The notes beneath the pieces were generated by a model that saw only the letters and a list, made by a program, of their open reading frames with translations, had not been told where the DNA came from and made no database searches. The translations under genes were made by a program, and so were the position numbers. Positions 1 through 10,565 of a stretch of 64,000 nucleotides of DNA are shown piece by piece; the first letter of the stretch is position 1, and every line of letters begins with the position of its first letter. The stretch is from Trifolium pratense (taxonomy: Eukaryota > Streptophyta > Magnoliopsida > Fabales > Fabaceae), in the NCBI RefSeq assembly GCF_020283565.1, contig NC_060063.1, positions 38,278,635 through 38,342,634 of the forward strand, in the 5' to 3' direction.

Positions 1-39
1 TTTCCCAATTTTGAAATTTATTATATCAATTCTTTCAGG

Positions 40-3000
40 ATGGCAAACAACATTGAAGATTTCGGAATTTCAAAAGAGGTATGTTCAGTCTTCCTTTTAA
101 AAAGTCACAAGGGCATTTGATTTGATTTTTATTTTGATATGAAGCACCGACAGAAACACTGGATACCACTCTGACATAATAATTTAACAAATAACATACT
201 TGTATATAATCACATGTGTTGTTGTCGTGTCCGACACCAGACGCGCCTTTGATCAGAAGTGTTGGTGCTACAGAAATTTGATTTGATTTTGATTTGACTT
301 TTAGGAAAAGGATAAGCTTGTTGGAGAAGTAATCCGATACATGCTTTTCAGAACCCATCAAAACTCGGGGTGTCCGATTAAGAGAGAGGAACTAACGCAG
401 CTTATTACAAAGAATTATCATCAGCGGAACCTTCCTACTTTTGTTATCAATGAGGCTAAGGGAAAACTTTCCACTGTGTTTGGTTATGAAATGAGAGAGC
501 TTTCAAGGTCTTTCCCATCATCTAAAGCTCAGACACGTTCTTCACAAAGTTAGTTTTTCTCTAACATTATTTATGTACATAATGATGCAACAATCTGAAT
601 TTCCTACTGAGTTGATTTAAGTTTTATGAATGCTTTATTACTGGGTTGTTTTTTGAGCATTATGAGTTCAATTCTATAAACATTGATAAGCTTTGTGATT
701 TAAGTTTTTAGGCAATGCAAGACCTTTTTAAAACTGTTTGGGCTTGTCATTAGTAATAGCGTGCAATGCCTGTTTGTCCGCTCTTTTTTGTTTTGTTATT
801 GTTATACACTTGCATTAGTATACTCCCTCCAGTCACTATTATAAGTAAAAAACTACTTTTTAGGTTCATTAGAAAATTGATGTATTTGACCTATATTAGG
901 AACCACATACATCAATTTTCTCATGAACCTAAAAAGTGGTTTTTTTGCTTATAATAGTGACCGAAGGGAGTATATGTTAATGAGATATACGCGTAAAATA
1001 AATTTTTTTAATTTACAAATGAAACGAGTATGATTGGTATCAACAAAAAAGAGAGTATATGTTTAGTGTATATATGTAAGTCCTATTTTAACAACTTTAG
1101 TTAATACTTATACACTCAACATAAATCTTAATATGGTTCAAGAAATTCATGAAACCAACATCAATGCTACCTAGATCCACATCATGTATCTGCGTAATTT
1201 AACTGATGCTGCAATTTCCTTCTTCTTTATACTAATTCCAACCATACACAACTCTAGGCTTCAACAAAGCACATGGCTTTAGGTTACTTTTTAGTAACTC
1301 AGAGACAATTCAAATCCACTACCTCTGCTTCTATCCTAGAAACTGAGTTTATTGTGTCAACCATACCTATTCTGGCCATTCCTATGTTCGCATCATTGGC
1401 TGAAATGAGTTTACAGCTCTTTGATGCTTGTAGAGATGAGTTTTTTTGGTGCACAGTTCTTTACTTCTTGGCCTAGGATTGATGGACGATATACGGGTTT
1501 AGTTACCTAAACTTTCAAGTAACATTGTAATCAATGTATAGGAAAGATTGTGAAATTGGTCAAAGTAAATTTATTAAAATTTAAAATCAGAAACAAATTG
1601 TATTAGTATATATATCATATATCACGTAATTACCAGGCGGAGGAGTTGATCATTTGGATGCCGAAAAAAAGAAACCACCTACCATTGTGAATGGTTTATA
1701 CCTGCGGCCTTTGAAGTTGCTATTCAGTACCGCGCGAGCATCTGGTTAACCATGTGAATTATTCCTAGGTACGTTGTGATTTGTGAATGGCTATCATGCC
1801 TCACCAGTGTGAAATCTTGCGGCACTTTTTGCAACACTGTCTGTCCCTCCTCTGAGTGTCTTTGCGTCTCCTTAAATGGCCAGGCAAACTTTACCCCCTT
1901 TCTTGTTTCCCTTTCTCACGACCTACATTCATTCCCCGTCTTCCCTGTGTACCAGTCCAAGAATCCAATGTTCTCAAATGGAGAAACTAGTAATTGTGTA
2001 CTTGTATTTGTGTGCATGTTCTGTCTTTGTTTTGCAGCAGTTTCTGCATAACATCGAATCTATAATCGCGTGCATCTCTGATCAAGAATTCTATCTCCGG
2101 AGATCAATAAATACTGTTATTCATAAATTAAATAACATTTGATCTGATACCAGTTTCTATAAAAAACTAATAACATGTAAGAAAGTAATAGAAAAATCAG
2201 GAACCACACATAAATAAATGTGGTTTTTGCTCAAATAGAGATCAACCTGCACTTGCTTAAGCAGGGATCAAATCCCAGGGAAAAAAGTGCATGTTGGTTA
2301 CCATTGTTCTATGCTATCTAAGGATTAAAGTTTGGTAATCCCTAATAATAAGTTTTTTAAGCCAATAATAAATGAAGTGAGTAACAAAATTCAGAGGCCT
2401 TATGAAAGTTAATGCGGCTTACCTTACTAGCCAAAATATGGAAGAAATTAGTTGGAAAGACTTTGTGATTGATGATGAGCTGATGACAAATAACTACAGG
2501 ACTAACTTAGCTCACTAGCAAAAATATGGAGGAAAGTGAGATCTTTCCACCCATCCTTTCCACTATCTGTTTGAGTGTGTGCAGAGTATATCCGACTCTT
2601 CTGGTAACCTGTCAGAAACATAGGGTGGAGGAGTATTAGTGTCCTGAAATGTGAAGGGGGTCTGTCATCCCCTATTTGCTAAAGATTTTGGCAAATGTGC
2701 TTTCAACAACAATCCAAACATTCAGAAATAGTTCACCTTTTGTCTTTCTCTTTTTTTTTTTTTTACTTGTTCAGATATGTCTGCATTCCTTTGAGTTTTC
2801 CAACTATGTTTTACATGTTGCCATTGACTTTTCCTCTAATTATAGACTTTATGACAATGTGATCTTTCAGGTGGTGCGGATGCAAAATCATATATCCTCA
2901 TTAGTCAACTTCCACCTGATTTGTATGAAAAATATGTTGTGGATGAGAATACAGCATACATGTCTGGTTTCACGTTTGTCATAATTAGTATTGTACATCT

Positions 3001-4040
3001 TGCTGGCGGAAAAATTCCAGAAGGTATAATTGAAGTGTCAATATGATATAATTATATACACAATCTCATGCACCAGTTGAACTTGTGGAAATCGAAACCT
3101 CCTATAAGGTTCTGAAATTTACAATTTTCAGGGGTAATTGAGATTTGTGATGCTGTCATTTTAACTCGATATGGTTGGATATTGCAGAAAGTCTGTGGAG
3201 CCAATTGAATAGAATGAATTTGAATGACACTGAAGCAATTCATCCTGTCCTTGGAAATGTTAAGCAAGCATTGGAACTTCTTGTTCAGCAAAGGTGAAAT
3301 TAAATTACAGGATTCATTGCATTCTGTGGCACATATGGTTTCCCTAAAAAAGCAATAACAATGAAGTAATTGACGACTCATCTTTTTCTGTGTAGGTATT
3401 TACAGAAGGACAAAGTTCATGGTCCTGAAGGCAATACCATGTATTATGAGCTTGCTGAGAGAGCTTCAGATGAACCAATCAACAACAAAGTCAAGGAATA
3501 TATAACTCAGGTACTGTTTTGGAAAGTAAATTATGCAAGTTTTGTTTTTTTATTTTATGGTAGATAATTATGCTAGTTTTGTGGCTATTCTTTTTTCCTT
3601 TTCATATTCATCGGGAAATGTTGATGTCTAATCTAGATAATTATGCTGGTAATTGTTAACTTTTATATTATTACGATATTGCTGAACGCGGTTGTCCGTC
3701 CTCTTTGAAAAAACAGCTGAAGCGAATAGAAAACTGATTTTTCCAGTATGTTTCTGTTTCACCGAAATTTTTGAAATTTTGTATGCTATCTCTGAGCAGT
3801 ATAGCACTGGTGATACCTATACTTGAGCAGAACTGCAGAAGTAATAAAATTGGATTTATGTAAAATAAGGAAAACCGAGGGATTGTGTCCTAACTCATGT
3901 GTTGTGTTGAATGTTAATAAATATTACTCTTCATCAAGTGAAATACTGTCTTGTGTTGTTGAATTTGAACTCTTACATTGTTAGTATACATTTTTTCTAA
4001 AACAATGATTCTCTTGCAGATTATGGCGGACACTGCCTAA
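40..4040 (+). CDS. NSE3: NSE3 / MAGE-domain protein, SMC5/6 complex subunit
   Basis: Six exons can be built with GT-AG borders: 40-78, 305-548, 2871-3023, 3188-3293, 3396-3510 and 4020-4040, giving 225 codons and a TAA stop. The product has the MAGE homology domain over nearly its whole length: EVIRYMLF and CPIKREEL near residues 20-40, then LISQLPPDLYEKYV, and a winged-helix end with LYVQQR-like LLVQQRYLQKDKV. From family knowledge, NSE3 joins NSE1 and NSE4 in the SMC5/6 complex that acts in DNA repair in the nucleus. The length is close to plant homologues (about 230-240 residues). A splice acceptor (TTTCAG) ends just before the ATG at 40, so an upstream exon lies outside the window. It may be 5' UTR or may add a few residues. 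Phases at all junctions agree, and no break is seen, so the gene is probably functional. Confidence 0.9.
549..2870 (+). other. Large intron 2 of the NSE3-like gene
   Basis: This 2.3-kb intron begins GTTAGT and ends TTTCAG. Apart from the Stowaway-like MITE at 821-972 it holds AT-rich DNA and a less AT-rich patch at about 1140-2150 with short open frames. One frame at 1273-1476 faintly recalls a copia RNase H segment, but this is too weak to call. Confidence 0.75.
821..972. mobile_element. Stowaway-like MITE
   Basis: About 150 bp with terminal inverted repeats: CTCCCTCCAGTCACTATTAT at the left and the inverse ending CCGAAGGGAG at the right, flanked by TA on both sides. The CTCCCTCCG-type end and the TA target site are hallmarks of Stowaway (Tc1/mariner) MITEs. 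The two arms pair over about 50 bases each, so it folds into a hairpin. Confidence 0.85.
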
Positions 4041-4599
4041 TCAGTTGTTCGCTCTTCGGTATCTCAATTTGGATATATTATTCTGATAGAGGTAAATGGA
4101 GAGATACTAACTAGGTTGTAATTTACTCCTGATCAATTTAAGGCTTAAGCTCTGCAAGAATATCATTCTACATTTTGTGTTCAGCAAATTCTGCTAAAAT
4201 AGAATGTATAAATATTAGTAAGATGCATGCATACTATGTTTTCTTGGCATTGTAGAAGGGTATTTGGTTTAAATTTCCTACTAATTGGAGTTATGTTATT
4301 TTTAGTTTATCTTGTTTATTTGTAATCAAAAGCATAATCATACACTTAACAAGTTGAGATGAAATAGGTATATTAAATAACAATATTTTCAAAGTGGAGG
4401 GGAATATACGCATTATGTTAGATATTATCCTACACTAAAATAGTAAAATAAGTTCGTAAGAAACAATTCAACCGACAAATATCAATTGTTAAATAAAATA
4501 TCTTTATTTGGGTCGAACTCGGGACGTTGCACTTTTGCATGAGTTTCAACGAGTTAGGATCTTCACCATTTCTTGTTCTTTTAATTTTTTTCATTACTA
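4041..4599. other. 3' flank of NSE3-like gene, no gene seen
   Basis: It holds the 3' UTR of the gene above and then AT-rich DNA. Around 4500-4530 a box-B-like GGGTCGAACTCGGGAC suggests an eroded tRNA-derived SINE, without clear ends. Confidence 0.5.
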
Positions 4600-4608
4600 A
4601 AGTTTTTA

Positions 4609-4860
4609 GAGATTTACTTTTGCCACCCTACCAGTTTCTCGTGTGCCCTACGATTTTCATGTTTTATCCTTCTGTTATTTAAGTAGTGGACGATATTTTT
4701 AACAAATTTCTTATTTTTATAATGTCCGCTACTTAAGTAGTCGACGTTATAAAAAAATAAATTTGATAGGGTGTTCTGCTAATTAAGTAGCGGACATGAG
4801 TATTTTTGTAATTTCGTAGGATGCATGAGAAAATGAATAGGGTGACAAAAAATAAATCTC
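4609..4860. mobile_element. Mutator-type MITE
   Basis: A 252-bp element with about 50-bp imperfect terminal inverted repeats (GAGATTTACTTTTGCCACCC at the left; the inverse of GGGTGACAAAAAATAAATCTC at the right). It is flanked by 9-bp target duplications AAGTTTTTA / AAATTTTTA with one mismatch. Its middle holds three copies of a CTACTTAAGTAG palindrome. The same palindrome and a related GTTTCTCG-GCCCTA motif occur in the hAT element at 22143-23016. Confidence 0.7.
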
Positions 4861-5309
4861 AAATTTTTAAATATTTTGTGGTGTATAAAAGAGATTTGGA
4901 CTTCCTTAATGTCAAATGTTTATATTTTTAAAACTATATAATAATTGAAAAAATTAGAAACAAAACTATATAATAATTAAAAAATTAGAAAGAATAGGAT
5001 ATAGAGAGGATCCTAACTCAATTCCAATAGTATTTCAGTATTTGTCATTTCATTTACCGACATGAAACAATAATAATAAAATGAAAAAGTGGTATGAAAT
5101 TCTTTTGCATTATTTATTCGAGGATACAGATGGTGCAAAACCTTAACACCAACACAACATAGGTTTTTTATATTCAAACATTGAACCAACCAAATACACC
5201 CAAAGCAACACTCAAACCGACACTAAATATCATGATGTAAATTAAACAACCACATCAATTATTATTCTCATGACACACAAAGCCAAAATTAAACCAAGTA
5301 TAGATTTAA

Positions 5310-6484
5310 TCAATAATTAGGATTAGCCAAAACATAACCCTCAATAGCCTTAAGAAGACCAGTTCCTTTGCCCTTAGTTTCATCACGAACTGCATCAGAT
5401 AAAGCTGCATCACCTTTAGTGTGGTATTTCACTGAAATCTTAACAATGGATCCACCATCAGAACCAGCCACAACACTTGTCTCAAATTCAACTTTCTCTA
5501 AGCTTTCATCCAACCCTGTTCCTCCAACTAAACTGTAGTTGTATCCTAACTTTGCCTCATCCACTGCTCCTACTTTGTGTAGAATAAAGCTGGTTTTGCC
5601 ATCTGCAATAATACAACCATAATCGTTTATATAAAATATTTTTTGATTATAATGTAAATAAATATTATTTCATTTAGAGATTACTTTAGCTCCTCCCAAA
5701 GTGTTTATAATAATGGGTCATGCTAATATGTTAAGGCTACTTCAAATGTTAATTTTATCTTGAAATAAATAATATTAGACTTATAAAAATATGAAATACA
5801 CAAGTTTTAATGTCAAATTATTTTTTATAGTATACTAACAAGTGCCTCAAGGGCACATGTTAATTTTTCCCTATTATAATTTATTTAGATCTTTCAACTT
5901 ATTTTAATATGCAATTAGTTTGTGTATTGTCTCCTTTCATTTTCAAATTCTATTATTTTATTATAAAAATAATAGTCTAACATCAATGACTTCTTAACAT
6001 GCTTACTCAAAATTTCAAACAGAATTGAATTTAATTAGGACTTTTTTCTAGATTTTTATTTTAGGTAAATATTAGTGATCAGTATATTAAGCTTTGGAAT
6101 TGAATCTAAAACATTCTGCTTAAAACTCACGAAATGTGCTTTAGATCATCAACAAAGCTACTACAATAAACTTTTGTTACACTTGAATTTAACTTTCTTC
6201 TTAACCAGTCATTTAATCAATTTTTTTTTCATAGATTATCTTAGTTAGGGATAATTAATCAAATTATTTAACCAATCAATTTTTCGATATGAACTTAATA
6301 TACCTTCAACAGCGGTTAGTTTCTTGATGGTTCCAGGTCCACCATTTCCTTCAACAATTTCAACACCTTGGATAACCGGAATCACCTTTGGGACGATTTC
6401 ATCGGCATCTTTTGCAAGAGCTTTGTATAGTTTAGGTGGAGCAACAGTTGAAACGAAATCATCTTCAAAAGCAAAAACACCCAT
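5310..6484 (-). CDS. PR-10 / Bet v 1 family protein, copy A
   Basis: Two exons on the minus strand, 6484-6304 and 5602-5310, with a 701-bp GT-AG intron in phase 1, encode 157 residues, the usual PR-10 length. The product starts MGVFAFED and has the glycine-rich loop GNGGPGT near residues 46-52. [12 protein letters not shown] strand follows, and the long C-terminal helix is [18 protein letters not shown]-10 proteins are small cytosolic proteins with a large hydrophobic cavity that binds ligands such as cytokinins and flavonoids. They are commonly induced by pathogens, ABA or stress; some have reported RNase activity. By memory it is nearest the legume ABR17/ABR18 group. A TATA box lies about 60 bp upstream. 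It is almost identical to copy B at 27547-28756. Confidence 0.93.
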
Positions 6485-6542
6485 GATGTATATTAAGATA
6501 ACTAAAAAGGATTAATATGCAAGAAGAAAATGGGAGAAGAAG

Positions 6543-6550
6543 TTTATATA
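6543..6550 (-). promoter_or_regulatory. TATA box of PR-10 copy A
   Basis: TATATAAA on the minus strand, about 60 bp before the ATG. Transcription would begin near 6515, giving a roughly 30-base leader. The surrounding 100 bp and the leader are identical in copy B. A TTGAC W-box core lies just upstream near 6583. Confidence 0.7.
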
Positions 6551-6680
6551 ATATGAATACAACTAAATTGGTATGTGATGCGTTTTTTGACATGGTGAGG
6601 GATGCTATTTATAGGACTTTTGTAGGACCTACCTAATTTGTAAGTCTCAATTTATTTATTTAGCTCAACTAGTTTATTAG

Positions 6681-6873
6681 GGATCTGGATTCCCTGCTGT
6701 TGGGAATCACATAGTTTTCACGTTGTTTTGCATCTCAGCCATCCATTATCAGATCGAACGGATCAAAATAATTCATTTACAAAATTACTCAAAACGATCA
6801 CAGCCACACAATTATGATCGGACAGTCCCTAGCTGTTACAGCGTCCTGCTGTAACAGCAGGAAATCCATTTCC
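6681..6873. mobile_element. Mutator-type MITE in promoter of PR-10 copy A
   Basis: A 193-bp element with terminal inverted repeats GGATCTGGATTCCCTGCTG / GGAAATGGATTTCCTGCTG. It is bounded by a perfect 9-bp target duplication GTTTATTAG (6672-6680 and 6874-6882). It lies about 130 bp upstream of the TATA box. A related copy sits at almost the same place in front of the other PR-10 gene. Confidence 0.85.
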
Positions 6874-6882
6874 GTTTATTAG

Positions 6883-7895
6883 GGTGTTGGTGAATGAATA
6901 GTGATCGTTAACTTAGTCATATTTTAATATTATTGGGTCCATGCTCTTATATGCTGTATAATTTTGACAATATTTAATTGGGTTGCTAAAGACAAGAATG
7001 TTTGAACTAGTTGTTCAAACTGTGGATGGATTTAAAAATTACTATTCGGTCTCATGAAAAATATCTAATTTTTGAAAAAAATAAAATTGTCTTAAAAAAA
7101 TTGTTACTACTTTAGAACATCAATAACTTTTTTTTTTTTGACGAAATAACATCTTTTTTTATTGAATTTCAATCCACCTAACTATATTCCACCGATTATA
7201 TATAGTTCATAAATATTTTTTTGCAAATAAAATTCATTTAATTATTAAATTCATTTATCGTATAATATATGTTCTGATAAGAAAAATGATAGATCATATC
7301 ACAGTGTTCTAGAATCGGTGGAAATGCTTGATTGATGGAGGTTTTGGCCAGAATTCATGGAAAAGACGAGGCTTTTTTTTTTATTAACATAATTACATAT
7401 GAATAAAAGGTAGATGGATAACAAGCTATGCCGCTAAATCTTTCTGTATAGCAAAACTCAATTTTTAAAAAAATTATATTCATGAACTTAAGTGACACGA
7501 CATTACCATGCATGATTTTTTAAACACTTTTTAAAAGGTTTACGGCCTCTGGTGCTAGAAATCCAAAAATGTCGAATGCAAATGGTATAAAAACATATTG
7601 ATTGTCCATGAGAATTCTCAAGTGAAAAAAAATTTAAATTTTTAAAAAAATGTAAAAAAGTTAACTAATGGTTGATAAATGAAAATTGAGAAAAATTGAG
7701 AGAATTTTTTTTGAGAGGATCTATTCTCCTTGATGGTGTGATTGTTTAGGATGAGAGTTTTAGAATAATACATATATTTAGATTTTATCCTCTCAACCAG
7801 TTTTTTTTTCCTGTTATGCAGGAGTCATAAATTAAACTTTTAACTACTTAGTTAAGGGTTTCATAATTTTTATCACTTCCGTTATTATGTGGTTG
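6883..7895. other. Intergenic, homologous to unit B
   Basis: No gene is seen. The segment 6938-7120 matches 29250-29570, and 7230-7350 matches 37110-37230, including the shared GCTTGATTGATGGAGG / GCTCGATTGATGGAGG motif. This is diverged remains of the tandem duplication. Confidence 0.7.
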
Positions 7896-7979
7896 GTTTA
7901 ATCATTTTTTTTATAAGCAAATAAGCAAATATATATTATAAGGGAGTACAAGGGGTACTCAATCCCTTACAACATAAAA

Positions 7980-8618
7980 CTAGATATTAAATATTTTGAA
8001 TACAAACCAAAGGATATGACTCCAATCCGAAAAAGAAAAACTAGAGTTTCGGCCATGCCGACTACTAAACCATACCCAAGAACTAAATTTAATATCATCC
8101 ATAAGAGAAGTAGCATTTGGGATTGCACTTTTGAAGATCACATTGTTTCGAAGCTTCCAAATATTCCACGTAGTAGCCAACCAAAACAAATGTTTAACAC
8201 CCGCACCCTTCTTTGATATTACCATGTTGCCAAACAAAAGAAAATGCTTCCAACCTTCTTTATCTAATGGGATACTCTTACTTAACCACTTATATACCGC
8301 CGCCCATATGTCGTTGCTAAAGGGGCAATGGAAAAAAAGATAGGCGCAATCCTCGTTGTTAAGAAAGCAAAAAACACAAGACAATTCATGCTAATTAATC
8401 AATATACGTCTACAATGAAGCGCTGTCCGCGATGGTAATCTTTCTAATAACAACCTCCATCCAAAAACATGTATCTTAGATGGGACATCGTTCCTCCAAA
8501 GCTTATTAATAGCAGCCAACACATTAGAGTTCAAAGCCTCTACCTGACGGTGTTCGAGTAACTCATTATAACAAGACTTCACGGAAAAACGCCCTATTTT
8601 TCCAGGGCCCATCGCCAT
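7980..8618 (-). pseudogene. LINE ORF2 C-terminus (zf-RVT domain), broken
   Basis: Two in-frame stretches separated by one TAG stop near 8388 encode the zinc-binding reverse-transcriptase tail found in plant LINEs. Landmarks are FSVKSCYNELL, WRNDVPSKIHVFGWRLL, and the CVFC / HCPF zinc ligands. The end WFVFKIFNI is close to the 3' tail. A one-base frame change lies just upstream, where DSWRWALEK is read in another frame before GRFSVKSC. It continues the ORF2 at 16358-19093. Confidence 0.85.
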
Positions 8619-9654
8619 GAATCACAAGTACCCGACCGTAGACACTACAACAAATATAGTCTCTGGCAACACTTTTTTAGACAACATATAAAAATTGTTG
8701 CCTAAAGGTTGCCTTAGGCAACGATTCATGGATGTTGCTGACAATGTTTTCGTAACCCCCCATAATTGTCCCCTAAGCTACTCTTGTGACGCTTTTCGAG
8801 TGTTACTCTATTATTTTTTTGGCAACAATTGTTAACTGTCCCCGAAGATACTTCTGGGCACGCTTTTCAGGTGTTGCATCAAAATTCAATAACAAAAGTT
8901 AGCGGTAAACTTCCCCCCGAAACATTATAAGTTTTTTGCTAAACTTCCCTCCAAACATAAAAAAAAATAGTTTGAGTGGAAAAGAAAAATAAAAAATAAA
9001 ATAGTTTTGTGTAAAGAAGAAACAAGAAGAAGCTTCCCGTAAAACAAAAAGCTTAGACCTAGAAAACAAAAACTAAAGTTCCATTCTCCAAATACCCATT
9101 TTTCTCCCAAGTAGATTTATTCTCCAAATCATCTATCATGCGTCTCCAAATCCTTGTTGCTCGTTGTGCTTGAGTCTCCAAATCGATTTCCACCACGCAT
9201 CGCACGATTGACTTTGAAACGGTGACGGTGAAGTACGATTTGAATTGTTTCCCCAAATCCCTTCGATTTCGAAACGTGGTTGTCTCCAATCCTTCGTTAT
9301 CAACTTTCACGCCCCAAATTCTATCGATTTACGGTTCAAATCCCAAATCTCACGGTATGCTTAACATCTACACTATATATCTGACCCATCTTAGTAAACA
9401 AAAAAATCTAAGCTTTCTAGTTTCTTTCTACATGCCCCATTTTCTTTTTAAGATTTAGTTTTATTTTAATTTTGTTAAAGTTCAGATTTTTCTAAGAAAT
9501 CCCTTTTTTTCTGGTGCTCAAAGTTTTGAGTTTGTATCTTATTGTAGCTAAGAAAATGAGAAATGTGTTGTATTCAATGTTTTTCATTGAAGGGTATTAG
9601 TTATATGATGTTTTCCTTTTAGTTTCTTTGTTTTGGTGGAAATAAACACATCAC

Positions 9655-9930
9655 TGTTTGTGTGTGTGTGTGTGTGAGATTTTATACATTCTTTGTGTGT
9701 CATTGTGTTTATTTATTTATTTGAGTGTGTGTTTGTGAGGTAATGAAATTTTATATTTGTTTCTTATGTTTTTTTTATGATGAAGCAATGATATTTTATC
9801 ACTGTGTGTGTTTCTTTGTTTGTGTGTGGGTCATGTTTATCTTAAGTCTTTGGAGTTCATAAGGTAATGAGATTTTATACACTTTATATGTGTGTGCGTA
9901 TGTGTTTTTTTTATGTATTTAAAGTTTTTT
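9655..9930. repeat. GT-rich simple-sequence tracts
   Basis: Several interrupted (TG)n runs in the 5' non-coding part of the CACTA element; the best is at about 9657-9676. Confidence 0.7.
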
Positions 9931-10565
9931 TTTATTGTTTATGTATCCAAATTTAAATCCAAAATGGTATCATCCTAGTTAATTAAACTTTTTATTATTT
10001 CTGGTGATTAAACTTATGAAGTTTTGGTGGGGGTGTGGAAAGAGGGTTGATTCTAATGTGTTATTTTACATATCAGCTTTTGTTCTGTACGATGATTATC
10101 TAGTGCTCTCAGGTATATAGGTGTCTAGCTTTAAAGATTTCATGTATATTCTAAGTGTACTATGATTTGGTTTTATCTTAGTAACATGGTTTTATTTTAT
10201 TGTACAATGATATGATTTTATTCTTAGTGTCCATTAATATTTTTTTACTATCGAGTAGCCGCATAAGTTTACAAAAACATATAACTCAAGTTTATTAACT
10301 TCTTAAACATATGGATATGGTAGAAGCACAGTTTCGACACGTTCTACATTTTTGGAATTTTCGGCCTTGCTGTGTTCTTAGCTGTGTTTTCAGCATTGGT
10401 GCATTCTCGGCATTGCTGCGTTCTTGCTTCTTTGCATTTTTCAGGTATTATTTTTTACAACCCACTATGTGCTTGATATATATTTGATTCAACTTCTGTT
10501 TTGAAAATGCTTGCGTTTACCTTAAAATTATTTATTCCATTATAGGCTTATATAGTAAACTAAAC

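Noticed and set aside
1273..1476. Possible copia RNase H remnant in intron 2 of the NSE3-like gene
   Set aside because: The likeness to the SKKQ-STEAEF motif is loose and has no supporting neighbours.
1776..2142. Two overlapping open frames of about 90 codons in the same intron
   Set aside because: No recognisable domain, and they lie inside an intron of a gene with clean splice sites.
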